Origin: Siniperca chuatsi
Taxonomy: Eukaryota > Chordata > Actinopteri > Centrarchiformes > Sinipercidae
Length of the DNA stretch: 64,000 nucleotides
NCBI RefSeq assembly: GCF_020085105.1
Contig: NC_058062.1
Span: forward strand, 9,125,445 to 9,189,444
Reading direction: 5' to 3'
This document shows, piece after piece, positions 1 to 12,665 of this stretch; position 1 is the first letter of the stretch; every line of letters starts with the position of its first letter. The position numbers and the translations under genes are program-made. Below the pieces are notes generated by a model that was given only the letters and a program-made list of their open reading frames with translations, was not told the origin of the DNA and made no database searches.

Positions 1-600
1 ATGTAACAGAGATAATTCTATTAGTTTCCTCCTTTTCTTCTTACAAACTGCAAGATTGAACAGCTACCCAGCATTTGACTAAGTCAGAGAAAACCCTAAA
101 AGAAAAGTGCATGTCTGTTGAAAGTCAGGTCATCCTGCTCCACAGAGAACAGTGGAAGCAGTGATGCTTGGCAGTAGATAACTAACAACCCATTCAGGAC
201 GCCATCAGAGGTTCCGTTCATTTCCCTCAGTCAGCTGCGGAGCAATAGGGTGGCTGCCTCGCTCCAAGTTGGACAGCTTCATGTCTCCAGTAGAATGCCA
301 GGCTTATTATAGGGGGATGAGAGTTCACTTATCCTCTAACTATGTGAGCTTCACAGGGGATAATAAGCCTCCTGACCACTGGGAGTAAATGCTTGTCTGG
401 CTGCTTCACTCTGTCTAGCAGTGGAGATTTCACCCCTCGTTGTTTTTCTCATGCTCGCCTGAATTACATCATCATACTTTGTGATAAATAGATAAGATAC
501 AATACAAGTTATATGATATGTAATACCATGATGTCTTAAATTAAAAGTTTAACATTTTGGAAATACGCTTATTTGTTTTCTGGTTGGGAGTTAAATAAAA
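1..600. other. non-coding sequence, no gene seen
   Basis: AT-rich sequence without a supportable exon. The part around 180-430 is less AT-rich but has no long open frame and no recognisable protein. It may be conserved non-coding sequence; nothing more can be said without comparison to other fish. Confidence 0.4.
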
Positions 601-1155
601 AAGATTGATACCACTCTCAAATCTGTTTGATACATATGAGGCTATAGCCAGCATCCGGTTATCTTAGCTTAGCATAAAGACTAGAAACAAGGGGGTAACA
701 GCTAGCCTGGCTCTGTCCAAAAATAACAAAATTGGCCTACCAACACCTCTACAGCTCACTAATTAACACATTATATCTTGTTTGTTTGATCGGTACAAAA
801 ACCAAACTACGATTCGCCATTTTACGGGGGGTTATGTGCGTGTGTATTTCTTGGCTCTTGTAGTTGCCAACCAGCAGAGACTCCAGGAAGTTACTGGTCA
901 TGGCCAAGAAATAGTGTGGCACATAAACACCTGTAAAACAGCAAATTGTTGTTTTCAGACAGGTTTTTGCACAGATTAAATAACCAAGATATGACGTCTT
1001 AAGTAGTGAACTTTAGAGGTGCTTGTTTACAGATTTTGAGAGAGCCAGGCTAGCAATTTCCCCTGTTTCCAGTTTTTATGCTAAGCTAAGCTAACCGACT
1101 GCTGCTGCTGTAGTATCATACTTAATGTACAGATATGAGAGTGGTATTAATCTTC
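601..1155. mobile_element. palindromic MITE-like DNA element
   Basis: The two ends are inverted copies: a left end with 'ccactctcaaatctg' answers a right end with 'cagatatgagagtgg'. Inside, 'ttagcttagcataaagact' is mirrored by 'ttatgctaagctaagctaa', and 'agctagcctggctct' by 'agagccaggctagc'. The sequence resembles a repeat I know to be widespread in percomorph genomes. No transposase frame is present, so it would be non-autonomous. The family was not assigned. Confidence 0.7.
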
Positions 1156-3206
1156 TCATCTAACTCTTCACCATAAAGTAAATAATCATATTGTATTGTC
1201 AAACTATAATACTTTGAAATGTACAGTCAAAGTATGAGCATCTGTTTTTTTAAGGATTGGACATCTACTTGTTGTGAAGACTATTTTTGGTATTTTGCTA
1301 TTGTATTAGACAGGACATTACAGGGAAGCGGAGGATGACTGGCTTCAAACCCATGACATAAAAGTTACACATTACACACCACTGACCCAGGAGGCCCCAA
1401 TGCCACTTATTTGAAAGTTCAGTTGAACAAAAAGACGTACACTCATAGCTTTACTGTAGAGAATTTTTCTTCCGTTTCAAGAATCATAGCTGCAGGTGGT
1501 TATTTTCAGATGTCATTGACGATTCACCTTGCCTTTCAAAAACATTCTTGCTGCAGGCGATGCATTATGTTTGAGAGACTGAGATATGTGGGTCTACTGG
1601 AGGGGACGTAATGCTTTTGGTGCTGGGAACATTAACTGCTTGGAGGGAAAAAACTGTGGACCTGCCACAGCAGAGATATCCAGAATTGGATGCTGCCAGC
1701 CTTGGCACATATCCCAGAGAATTGTGACTCAACTGTAGCAATAATGTTTGAATGTCCATCCAGTCCACTTCCAGGTAAGCCAGCCCACAAAATGCCTATT
1801 ACTATGTTTACAGTGTTTGTGGCTTCTTTGATTATTATTAGGCAAAGTCAAACATTTTAATACGAATAGAAAACAATGTTGCCACAAAAAACAGGCGCTG
1901 TGTTGCTCAAGGGACCAACATGTTTATGACTCAATTTTGAGCTGAGTAAACTCATATATAACTTTTATATGAACATTTATAGTCCAAAAATGAAAGGCTT
2001 TAAGAACTAAATCTTATCAGCAAAATGTTAAAATTATTTAAGTATTAAAGCATTAAATTTAATTACTATTTAAGGCCAGGAGAAAAACAACAACAGTAAC
2101 ACTAACAACATTTAAATAATCTATAAATTGAGGTTCCCTTTAACAGAACATTTAATATTTGCACATTTCACTGTACTTGGCTTATACTCGTTTACTGTGG
2201 TGATAATGTGACCTTGACTGGTGTCCTGTAAGAGTCTACTGTGTGCTGTTCGGGAGAAGTGGAAACCTCAGTCTAGAAAAGTGAAGGGGACATCAGTAAG
2301 AGCTTTAGCAGCATTGGTCTCCTATGCAATGTAATATGAAACGCTATTCTTCGATCAGGCCTATTTTCAGCCCACACATTTTACTGGAGCAAAGCTGATC
2401 TCCCTAACATGCACTCTGGGAGAATTTGGCAGGACATACACACAGAGCAGACACTTGGCTGGGTTACTCAAATCAAATTGGGGCTAAATTTGACCTTTGA
2501 GGGAAAGTCTCAGGTCTGCCCAGCCCATCTTCATCTGCAAACAGTACTGTATGTGAAAACATTTAGTCACATTCACACACAATGGGCAGATATGTGTTTT
2601 AACTGAATTTACAATGCACTTAAATACTCTGACTACTCAGTAGTGTTTTTAGCTCTGTGTATTAATCGGTTTCCTTTGTTTGCATATTCAGTAACAGTTT
2701 GAGCACAATCATCAGATAAAAATTGTCACTAATTTTGCAGATTTGTCTTTCATAAATCATGAATGTACTATGTTATGTTGAGTTACATTAGCTTGTTTTA
2801 ATGAGCTGGTGATGGTGTGTCAAAGCACAGTTTGTGACGCTATTTTGACAACATAATCAAGCTGCCCAATTCATGTCAGGGTCAGAAGACTTTTACATTT
2901 ACAACAAATTGTCCTTTTATTTGCACATGCTTCTGTCAAAGCTGTATTTCACCGCAGCTAAGATGGACATTTATTGCTGCTGTTTTCTTTCTCTCTGCAA
3001 ATTTACTTTCCCTAAGTCGTATATCTCTCCATCCATGCTGTTCCTTCTGCCCAATATTTTCACAGCCTTATTGCTTAAGTCGTTTGGTGGAGTTGAATTT
3101 AAACTGACTGTAGGCATCACAGCTATAAATTTTGTTTTTATGGAACTTGTTTTCTGACAGCCTCACATGTTTATTTGCCATTACACTCAAGCAACACTGA
3201 TTCCAC
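1156..3206. other. intergenic sequence, no gene seen
   Basis: AT-rich sequence. The open frames here are short and have no recognisable domain or paired splice signals. I see no gene. Confidence 0.4.
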
Positions 3207-3520
3207 TGACTCCTCAGTCATCCATCCATCCATCCATCCATTTTCTACCGCTTGGTCCCGTTAGGGGTCGCGGGTGACTGGAGCCTATCCCAGTGACTTT
3301 GGGCCTTAGGCAGGGTACACCCTGGACAGTGGCCAACTCGTCGCAGGGCTAACACAGACACAGACAAGGACAGACAACCATTCACTCTCACATTCATTCA
3401 ATACGGGCAATTTAGAGTTATCAATTAACCTACACATGCATGTCTTTGGACGGTGGGAGGAAGCCGGAGAACCCGGAGAGAACCCACGGTAACACGGGGA
3501 GGACATGACTCCTCAGTCAT
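3207..3520 (-). mobile_element. 5'-truncated SINE-like retroelement with 15-bp target duplication
   Basis: A repeat at about 3222-3505 is bracketed by an exact 15-bp direct repeat, 'tgactcctcagtcat', at 3207-3221 and 3506-3520. This is the mark of target-primed insertion. The left edge is a (CATC)n run. The body carries a motif family ('gcatgtctttgga', 'gtgggaggaagccgg', 'acacggggaggacat') that I recognise from a common teleost SINE-like repeat. The minus-strand orientation is inferred from the related copy at 8793-9038, which keeps a tRNA-like head that this copy lacks. Confidence 0.75.
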
Positions 3521-3681
3521 TGAAATATAAACACATAAATTACAAATTCACAATCCTTTTTTAATCTATTCTATAAGTGACCTAAAGTGATAGACGTCTT
3601 TAGTAAAAGACGTCTATTTTTTGATAAAATCCATATATAAACTTCTGAAAATGGTTGACTTGACACCATTGTGGACTAAAC

Positions 3682-4430
3682 TGTATTGATAGTGAGACGG
3701 TGAAGTCCCTCATTGGTCCAGGAGTGTTCTATCGTAGAAAAGGTTTCAGTCGTAGTCATCTGGACACTGTTTTCAGAATCAAGACGTTTCGGCTCCCATC
3801 CGGAAGTCATTCTCAATTGTGAAAAAATGGACTGGGAACTCACAAATTTAAGCTACTCTGTGTTACATAAGCCCTGTCCTCAGGAAGGAGTCTACCTGAG
3901 TATCTGTTGATTACTCTAGCTAGTTTCACCTGAAACTGACCTAATTGTTTCCATGATGCCCCAGTAATCAGTAATCAGGCCTATTGTTTTCTGGCTGCAC
4001 CTCCCTCATCACTGTTAAGTACCTGATTAGCATATGATTGGCGTGACCAAGGTGCTAATATACGGTGGTAAACTTTGGGCAGATTGAATCTCAGACCACC
4101 ATTTCTGTTCAAAGAGGGGTTATCTTTTTTCACAAAAATGGCTTCCTTGACACCCCTTTCTAACTAACTCTTCTCTCTACTTAGAATCTTCACCTCACTG
4201 TCTTCAAATGTGTGGTTTGTAGCTTTTAGATGCAAATGCACGGCGCTCTGCAATCCTGAGTTAGTGTGTCGTCTGTGCTGATAAAGTCTTTTGTGTAGTG
4301 GCTGTTTAGTCTCACCTATGTACAGTTCTTTGCAGTTTTCCTCACTGCATTGAATTGAGTAAACTACATTGCTCTGTTTTTGTGTGGGCATCTAGGCTAC
4401 GACTGAAACCTTTTCTACGATGTATTGATA
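3682..4430 (-). mobile_element. Penelope-like element (PLE) fragment, GIY-YIG part
   Basis: This is the remnant of a Penelope-like retroelement on the minus strand. A 10-bp direct repeat, 'tgtattgata', at 3682-3691 and 4421-4430 looks like a target-site duplication. Within it, a perfect 25-bp inverted repeat lies at 3731-3755 and 4397-4421. The minus strand encodes a GIY-YIG endonuclease piece (4164-4391). The reverse transcriptase is absent, so the copy is strongly 5'-truncated and inactive. An inverted fragment at one end is a recognised outcome of PLE insertion. Confidence 0.75.
4164..4391 (-). pseudogene. GIY-YIG endonuclease fragment of a PLE
   Basis: A 75-codon frame with the GIY-YIG core in the form 'VVYSIQC' followed by 'LYIGETKQPLHKR' and a 'YQHRR' segment. 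This is the arrangement of the C-terminal endonuclease of Penelope-like elements, where it nicks target DNA for insertion. Only the N-terminal part of the domain is open here; the frame starts inside the family ORF and stops before the domain's end, so it is a broken remnant. Solo GIY-YIG host proteins such as SLX1 do not carry the Cys-containing 'CSEENCKELYIGE' segment seen here. Confidence 0.75.
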
Positions 4431-6354
4431 TTGCTGCTTTCAAAATAATGCCAAATTCCAAAAACGCTGCTTTTAGTATTCAGTGCAATCATTTGGAAAC
4501 AGCTAGACAAGTCTAAAAGGAAACAAACTGAAACTTCATTTCAGAATTTGCAGAATATTTAGCAAGCTTTCAAAAGCAAACTCAAATCTGTGGTTAGGGT
4601 TAGTGCAGTCCATTTAATGGACAAAACTGTGCAGCATACTGTTACTTGATATGTTTTTCATTAGAGCTTAAACAATTAGTCAATTAATCGATTAGTTAAT
4701 CGACAGAAAAGCTAACTATTTAGCAATTGTTTGTACCCAGGGCTCCTCGGAAAGCAGTATTGAGACTGATTGTACTGCTTAGTCAACTGAATTAAATTAA
4801 GTATACGTTACCAGTGTGCAAAAGCAAATGCAATCTGCCAAATACCCCTTAAACAAATAGCTGGTTGATTACAATGTGAGTGTGCTCTTTTGTGTCAAAG
4901 TTATGTTATTGTGGAAACTCTAATGAACAACTATAAACTAAATGATATAGATGGAAAAAAGTAAAAGGCCAATAAGCTTTTTAGTTATTTTACCCAGGGG
5001 GATTTCTTATCAACCCTTCAACTCTTATCTATTTAAAACAAATGTCATGCTTCTCCAGATGATAGCGCTCAGAAACCTCTGTGGCTCCAGTGAAGTTTTT
5101 GCCAAATGACAGTGTCCCACCTCTCAAATTGTTCTGACATTTACATTCAGTGAGAGTCAAGTGAAGGCTGGTTTATTTGTATAGGCCTTAATCACTGCTG
5201 CAGACTCTGAGGACTTAGTTGCAGCCAAAGCAACATACTGTTTGAAAATGAAATGAATGTAATCGTTACTCATTCAGTTAAGAGTTCATTGCTTTTAGAA
5301 AACCACATGACCAATATCTGCCTGTTGGTTGGTGACTTTTAAAACTAAATACACAATATGCCTCCTGTTCTAACTGAGATGTAATAGTAAATGGGTTTAG
5401 CAATAGAAAGGAATATTGCAACGTCAGTCGCACTGCAGTCATACTTTTTGTCATAAAATCACTTTTATTTACTGTAGGTGCTTGAAAAAAGGCTGAAAAT
5501 TCAACATGTTCTTGTGTTTTTCTGCATTTCTTTAGAATGTAGTGACATTTTTTCACAAATTTGTTGATGAACAAGACAAAGGAAATGGAGCACTTGGGTT
5601 TATAAGATAATTTGGCTGTTAAGAGAAAAGGGCGAGGGTATATCTTTGAACAAAGCAGCAGGAGAAATGAGGCTGCAATTAGTTGAAAGGTTTACAAGTA
5701 ACAGTTTGATGTTAAAGTTTGTTCTTGCCAATTTGCTGCAAGTGAATAGTTGATTTCAAATGAGCATTGTACGTGTTTCTTCTCAGAACTCCAGAATCCC
5801 TCTGCCAATGACTTAATGTTTTCAGTTCTGTTTATTTGCTTCTTTGTTAGCACAACGTCTCAAAAACAACTTGACGGATTTCAATGAAATTTCATGAAAG
5901 TTATGGCCACTGACCAAGGAACAAGTTTAGTCTTTTATGTGGATCTAGACCCGAGTGTGTCACCATGTGTCCAATTATAAAATACCATGCCCATTTCCAG
6001 ATTTTTCAAATTGTTTCAACATTTCAAACATTTTTTCCACCAATTTTACAAATTCCATTCAATATTTTCAGCAGTCTGAAAAGTCATTTGTGTTTTTAAT
6101 TTTGCTTTATCACTTTCCACTTGGTTGCCAAATTATTGTAGAAGTGGCCTCTTTAACCTAAATGTCATAAGTCTTGTGCAACAAATTTTTTGTGACCTAT
6201 TTTTTCAGTTCTTCTATTATCTACAAGTATTGCAGGTGTACATCAACAAGTAACCACTATCAATAACATAACATACAGTCATACTATTATCACTAAGACA
6301 GTAAAAGATACAGAAAAAGCAACAGAAAGCATACACCTTAAAGGTATTCGCTCC
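4431..6354. other. intergenic sequence with a degraded repeat piece
   Basis: AT-rich and without a supportable exon. A stretch at about 5855-5960 ('tgacggatttcaatgaaatt' and following) resembles a degraded copy of the same sort of DNA repeat seen at 27.3-27.9 kb. The rest is unassigned. Confidence 0.35.
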
Positions 6355-6728
6355 TTAAAGGACCAGCGTGTAACATTCAGGAGGATCTATTGGCAGAAAT
6401 GGAATATAATATTCATAAGTATGTTTTCATTAGTGTGAAATCACCTGAAAATAAGAATTGTGTACCTTAGAATATACATAGGTATACTTATATATACAGA
6501 GGGAGCTGGTCCTCTTTCATGGAGGCCGCCATGTTGAACCACCATGTTTCTACAGTAGCCCAGAACGGTCAAACCCAAACACTGTCACTTGCATTTTTAG
6601 AGAGTTTTGCGGCCACCATAGTTTCTCCTACACGCTTGGAAGGGGAGGGTGAGGCAAGCAGTATTCAAATGGTTGAAACTGCAATTTCACTGCTAGATCC
6701 CAGTACTGCTGCTTTAATCCTGACCTAC
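6355..6728. mobile_element. non-autonomous repeat, percomorph-wide MITE type
   Basis: It begins with 'taaaggaccagcgtgtaa' and runs through 'ctattggcagaaatgg', 'gaggccgccatgttgaacc' and 'cagtagcccagaacgg'. I recognise these as parts of a repeat that occurs many times in percomorph genomes and normally ends in an inverted copy of its first bases. Here the right end is decayed near 6720. An open frame at 6519-6779 lies across it and should not be taken as a gene. Confidence 0.65.
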
Positions 6729-6779
6729 CCCTTCCCCATGGATCTTTCTCTTTCACTATACTGGCAGGATATCAAATAA

Positions 6780-8792
6780 AAATAAGAAAACAAATAAAAA
6801 ATAAAAATTTATATCATGGTTCTAGCTGCACTGAGTGCCTCCTTCCTAGCCTCAAGCATAACCTGGCCTGCCCGGTTCATCCTAGCAACAGAGAGTTCCA
6901 TAGATAAAATCTCTATTAAAGAGTCATTCCACTGAAGAATAGAAAGAGTGTGCGGTGGTTGCTACCTAACCGCCAACAAAGTTGTGCAACAAAATGGTAA
7001 TGACCAAGACGTATCAACTCTAAGCATTATTGCAAATATGAAGACATGTTGCCTGCAGGTTGCATCACAGCAACATGATGAATTTAGATAGCAGTAACTC
7101 AGCTGAAAATTTGCACAGTTCATCCTTGAACAAAGACCTAATATACCCTCACTTTCATTTTTAAACTCTGTTGGGCCTTCAGGTCATGGTACACCTAGTG
7201 GCCACTTAATTTGATAATGTAAAGCTTAGATTGCTTTAGGTCGCTACTCGAGAGGACGTAGAAACAACTGATTTGTGTAGCACAGATTCATGAGCTTTGG
7301 CTTTGTGTTTGATGTAGTGAAGTAGCATGGTGTGCTGAGAGGAACCAACGTCCATCCCCCAGTTTAGAAAATCCCCTCTAAAAAATAGGAGTTACACTGA
7401 CTTAAATACAGTAAGTACTTTTTATCCTTCCCCTTCCACTTCATAAAGATAATATATTGAAGTGAGTGATATAAATGAGAATGGAAATTTAAATGCAGTT
7501 ATCCTGATCATGGGTACCTCAGCAACCGTATTTTAATATAGTTGGACATTTCAGAACAGATAACATCCTGCAGAATCAGGATGGATTCACTCCAATGATT
7601 TGCCTCTAAGAGAGAGAATCACTGAGTAATATTATCACACTCTTGTAGCTTCATACTTAGCTCTATATTTCGACAGAGCTGATGGAGGGCATATGGACTG
7701 AAACGATTTTAGAATTATCACTGTGTGTGTGGTACTGAAGCAACACTTCAGATATAATTTTAACCTCCCAGATTCAAGGGAGCCCACTGAAAAGCTGCAT
7801 CTCATAAAGACATCACTGCCCTCCTGTGTCTATGATTAAATTCAAGCTAGTATCCTATTTTGAAAGGATAAGGAGGAATAAATGTTTTATCATTATTTTA
7901 ATCTGTATATGCTCATTTGTCTATGCAAAGCAGCTTTTAGTTTAGAGGTATACAGTTTGTTTTTGTGAGTAATTACTTGAGGTTTACTTGAGGAAGATCA
8001 GTTTCATTTTCACACTATCAATCCTCCAGGTATATACTCAGCCTCTCAGTCTGCTGATTTCATCTGTGAATATTCTTTAGAGAAATTATCTGTGAAACAG
8101 CAAGGTGTTTGTTTATGGTGGCACTCTTATACATAAAGAAACGCATAATTATTTGGTGTTGTTTACCCCTAGTCCATTGCCTGAATCTTAATTGGTTGTT
8201 TCCTAGATGTAAAAAAAATCTTCTAGGTCCACTACTACTAGATCAAACTAATTATTTGGTGTGCACATCTTGGCTAGACATGCCAGTTTGAACATTGGAT
8301 GATACTTGGGCAGAAGTTTGGAGTGCAATTTGGCCAAGTTGCTAAGTAGACAGGAACACCACAGCTGGTAACTGATGCCTCCATCTCAGAGTTTATCTGA
8401 TATTTTCCTCCACACAGCAGGTGATAATACATGATTGCTTATCATGCTAATTTAAATAGAAAAATGAAAAATGTGTTTGGCCACTTGCTGGCGCTTGTGG
8501 TTATAGTTTCTCTGATGGGTAGAGGAGCTAATAGGCTGCAGCTGCTTTTGGTTTCAGTCCTCACAAAACTCTGCATAAACAATGTTACCGTTTGCTGGAG
8601 CCTCTGTCATTATGTGTCTCTGAGAAGGACGATAATGTATCTTGAGTTAAAACAGGGTACAGATGATGGCTACCTCCTAATTCCTTTGCCAGTCACTGTT
8701 TGGAATAGAAATATACAGTACCTATGGGTTTACATTATACTGGAAAATGAATGAAGGCACCTATAATGGTCCTCTTTTATTACACTAGATGG
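6780..8792. other. intergenic sequence, no gene seen
   Basis: AT-rich sequence with scattered short frames (for example 8431-8754) that show no domain, no splice context and no biased codon use I can detect. At 8786-8798 the string 'agatggcagtg' resembles a CTCF core but stands alone. Confidence 0.35.
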
Positions 8793-9038
8793 CAGTGTAA
8801 TCCATCATCCATCCATTAGCTATACCCGCTTATACATCTGCTTATCACAGGGCTGACAGACAACCATTCAAGTCACCATAAGAGTCACCATTCAACCTAA
8901 TCTTAGTCTTTTGAAACCGGAACACCCGGTAACATGCAAACTCCACACTCCACACAGAAAGGCCCCAGCTGGGTGGTAGGTTCGAACCCTCTTGCGACAG
9001 TGTTAACCACTGTACCACTGTGCCGCCCAGTGTATTCC
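8793..9038 (-). mobile_element. tRNA-derived SINE-like element
   Basis: On the minus strand the element starts 'gggcggcacagtggtacag', followed by an A-box-like 'agtggttaacactg' and the B-box 'gggttcgaacc'. This is a tRNA-type polymerase III head. The tail ends in (GGAT)n. The flanks 'cagtgtaatcc' (8793-8803) and 'cagtgtattcc' (9028-9038) match at 10 of 11 bases and look like a slightly decayed target duplication. It is the same family as the truncated copy at 3207-3520. Confidence 0.7.
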
Positions 9039-11670
9039 AAACACTAAAATAGTTAACTTTGCCAGACAACAGTAGATTATCTGTAGAGTCCTCACTTGGC
9101 ACCAATATTCGAACCTGCCTACATCTCTAGAGTTGTTATTGTGGCATCATAGATTGTTTTGTTCACTTCACATAAATTCAATAAAATAAGATTTAAGGGA
9201 TAGCTTTAACTTTATTTGCAAGGCTGAAAATAAATCTGGAATATGATAATCCTATTGTATCTTAATTTCTTCACCATAAAACTAAGATTACAGAAAAAAA
9301 GTCAACCATTGTTTTGCATTTTGCAACATGCTTTTATCTAAGTTATGGTTTTCTCAGCAAGGTACAATAGAGGCTGGAATATTTGTTGTGAATGTGATGG
9401 AGTAGAAAAGCTGTGCCAAAAGTGGGGGCCAGGGCTCAAGGAGTTTTAGTTAAAAAGTAAAATTTCTCTACTGTGTTTAGAGTAAATTCATCTTTATAAT
9501 AAATATGTTCTCAGATAATGGTTGTAAGTTCTGCCCAGCCTATAGGAACCACTCACCAGAAGAGGGTGGACAAAATGCATTAGTCACTTACAGGAAATGT
9601 TACAGGTCATGTTAGATTGCTTCACAAATAACAAACATGAGCTATTAGTGCCCCCCTCTGGTGAGACTCTCACAAGGAATGTGGAAAAGCTTTTTTATCT
9701 TATTATGTCCAGCAATACAACCTGTTCCATATTCCTGCAGCAAGTGAATTTGCTTGATTGTTTCTGACCATTCAAAATGTACAAACATGAAAAATATGTC
9801 CTGCCATTTGTTTTATTTTACCTGTTAAGTGCAGTCTAAATTTAAGGAGCATATTACTGACTAATTATATTTTGTTGATGTTATAATCTAGGGTGAGGGG
9901 TTAGTTCAACATCAAAAGTGGTGGAATGGTGTTATAACTTGCAGCTTGCTTTACAAGTTGGAAACCACAAGAAATCGGCATGAAAACCATTCAGGATCTA
10001 AACATAGTTGTCATTAGGGGAAATTTGGAGAGTTTCAGGGGGCCAAAAGCCAGAGGGGGAAGCTCAGAGAGGTACTATGCTGCTGTACAGTTCTGTACAG
10101 TAAATCCAGTCTTGGATCTTGTCAGGAGTCCCACAGCAGCACCCATGGATTCAGGCTTTTGAAATACCAACTTGATCAGATTATCCAATTGCATAATGTC
10201 TCTTGCTAAAGAATAGCATTTTTTTCTATCTGGGTTAAGAAGAACTACTCTCCCAGGAACCCTTGGCCTTTGTAGCCCATGATCCATATGCCATGTGGGT
10301 GTGGGATCTGAAGTTTAACGCTTCAGGCCTGAGTAAATACTGCAGCCATTCCAGGCATTTCTGTGAATGGTGGAGGAAGGAAATGTCTGTAATCAGGGTA
10401 ACTTCACTGTTTCCCAGAGCTGAGTCAGGAATTAAATCAGTTGCAGGGTGATGACAGTAGATGAATAGAGGAAGCATATCTGACAGACAGAAAAAGGGAG
10501 AGGTCTTAGATAAGCTTTTAGTTTCCAGTTTGGCATTAAAACGCAGTGTAATGTATTATTGAATCTGATATGCTATTGGACATTATTTCACGTTTTTGTG
10601 CCACATTTCTGCTGGGACGAAGTACATTTGTGTGATGATCAATGCGAACTATTTTATCTTGTGCTGCCTTTAGTGTATATACTGCATTATACAGTGCCCA
10701 TTTAAAAACACTGCACACTATATATTACTGGCATTTATAGAGCAGTTAATGCTTCCCTTGTGGTCTGGACTGTGTTCTCGCAGCCCACTGTTCTGACTGT
10801 GCATCTCTCCTGAGGCTGAGGCCATGGTTACAGTGTTATTGTTACCTGTTATTCCAATGAGCAAATGCTATTCCTGATCTTTTTCTGGGGACACAAAAAT
10901 GGTATGCATACCACTGTGTTGTGTTGATGGAGAGTATGTTGTTGGAGAGTCTGGGAAGAAAATGTTCAAAATTAAGATTTAGGAAACAGTAGAAGGCATC
11001 TACATACTAGATTATAGCTTCTGAAATAAAAATGTACCCATGTCTCCATTTTTTTTGTTGCACAAGAAAATTGAGTCCTAATATCCCAACTGAATAAGGG
11101 AAGATGGTTTTCACTTTCCACTTAGGCATGGAAAAGTTATGCGGTGCCAAATGTTGGCACCTCGCTTCTGTGTAAGTTTGGTGCATTAACAGTAATTTGC
11201 ATTAATGACTTTTCACACTTCTGGAACTCCAAAACTTTTCTGATGACATCATCACATCAGCCTATGGCTATGCCTAAAACCAGGTTTCTGCTAATGTCAT
11301 TTGTATTAAAAGCACATACATCTAATGCAATGTGAAGACTATAGCTGACATAAAGTAAGAAGCTTTCCCCTTGAGTCAGCAGGGCTGCAGGCCTGTGATT
11401 GCATTACATGAAGTATAATATAGCTTAGCAGTCCACTAAGCAGTTCTGCCACTGTAATGCAAAATATACTTACACTACTTAAAATAACTATTAAGAACTG
11501 CTTTTTAAAAATGATTTTTTTGTCTCATAAAAAATGAAAAAAAGATTTACTAGAATAGATATACTAATCTTGACCATCTTTTTTCCCTCTGCACTCAGCA
11601 AATAACAACAACATAGACAACTTAGTTTGTGCAGTATAAAACATAATTCAGAGAGAGTGTGCGTTGATGG
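9039..11670. other. intergenic sequence, no gene seen
   Basis: No supportable exon. The overlapping open frames on both strands around 9980-10477 have no recognisable domain. The stretch 10230-10400 is less AT-rich than its surroundings and could be a conserved non-coding element or an old repeat. Confidence 0.35.
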
Positions 11671-12665
11671 CCGTTTACACCTGACATTAACATATTAACA
11701 TGCGTCCTGGGTGATCCGATCACAAGTGGCCAGCTCTAAGTACAGGTGTGAATGCACCAAAGACGCATTGAGGATGTATTGAGATCCAGTCGCTCAGACC
11801 ACATTCAGAGGTGTTCTGGACCGCATATTACCACATTCTTTTATCAGTGTGTATGCGAATGTGTCCTGGGCCACACTGAAGGACCGCCACTCAAGCAGAA
11901 GCACGTATTCATTCGCGCACCAACTGTGTCATATTAAAGTGCGATTTACGGTAGTTTCCTTTAGCAACAACTTTATTTGTTGCTAAAGGAAAGAATTACC
12001 GCCATAGACTGGTAATCGCTGCTTCTGGTAAATGGTAAACTGCTTCTAACTCTACCCGCGCTTAGCTAGTTAGCTCAGTTAGCTAGCAGTCCTATTAATG
12101 CTTGCTGACTCTGCCCAGACTGAGCTAATAAAGCTTTTTTAAGCTTTAAAGCTAATAGGACCGCTAGCTGCACGGCTAACTAGCTGAAGGCAGCTACACT
12201 TAGCAGCAGATAGCCTACTTTAGCAACAAGTAAAGCTATCTGTCTATCAGGAAACTCCGTAAATCAGAGAGTTGAGGCAGAGAAGCCGGAGGGCATCAGA
12301 GGGAAAACCAGAAAATCTTTTCTCCATAAAATATGATCCAGTTTCACCAAAATCAGTGAATAAAGTTATGAAGATGTATTTTTTGTAATCAGTGAGACCA
12401 AGCCCCTTGAAACACTCAGCTGTGGTGGCATCTGTTGTTTTTCCAACCTAATTCTTTTCTCATTTGTGGTCTGATAAACAGTAAATTAATCAAATTCAGG
12501 TTAAAAACAACAATGCATTTGGTCTTTACAAATGGGAATGATGTGTTTATTTGCATATAGAGCTGGGAAGTGAGAACCGATCACAAGTGGTCACTCGAGA
12601 CATGTGGAGACACATTCTAATGTCAGGTGTGAAGACGTATGTTAATGCCAGGTATAAACAGTTCC
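11671..12665. mobile_element. DNA transposon remnant with inverted ends
   Basis: The left end reads 'gtttacacctgacattaaca' with 'gatcacaagtgg' about 40 bp inside. The right end carries 'gatcacaagtgg' followed by 'gttaatgccaggtataaaca'. The ends are therefore inverted relatives. The interior has many 'agctagttagct' type strings and a strong hairpin at 11955-11992. No transposase frame remains, and the superfamily was not assigned; hAT is a guess. Confidence 0.55.
11955..11992. repeat. perfect 16-bp inverted repeat with 6-nt loop
   Basis: The left arm 'tttcctttagcaacaa' (11955-11970) and the right arm 'ttgttgctaaaggaaa' (11977-11992) are exact reverse complements around the loop 'ctttat'. It lies inside the DNA-transposon remnant and is probably part of its structure. 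Confidence 0.85.

Noticed and set aside
2873-3157. 94-codon open frame with hydrophobic residues
   Set aside because: No known domain, no splice or promoter context; composition is that expected of AT-rich random sequence.
3900-3990. Possible hammerhead ribozyme in the Penelope-like fragment
   Set aside because: The CUGANGA and GAAA core boxes are not present together in a foldable order on the minus strand.
6519-6779. 86-codon open frame
   Set aside because: Lies inside a repeat of a family common in percomorph genomes.
8431-8754. 107-codon open frame
   Set aside because: No homology recognised, AT-rich flanks, no consensus splice pair; considered chance.
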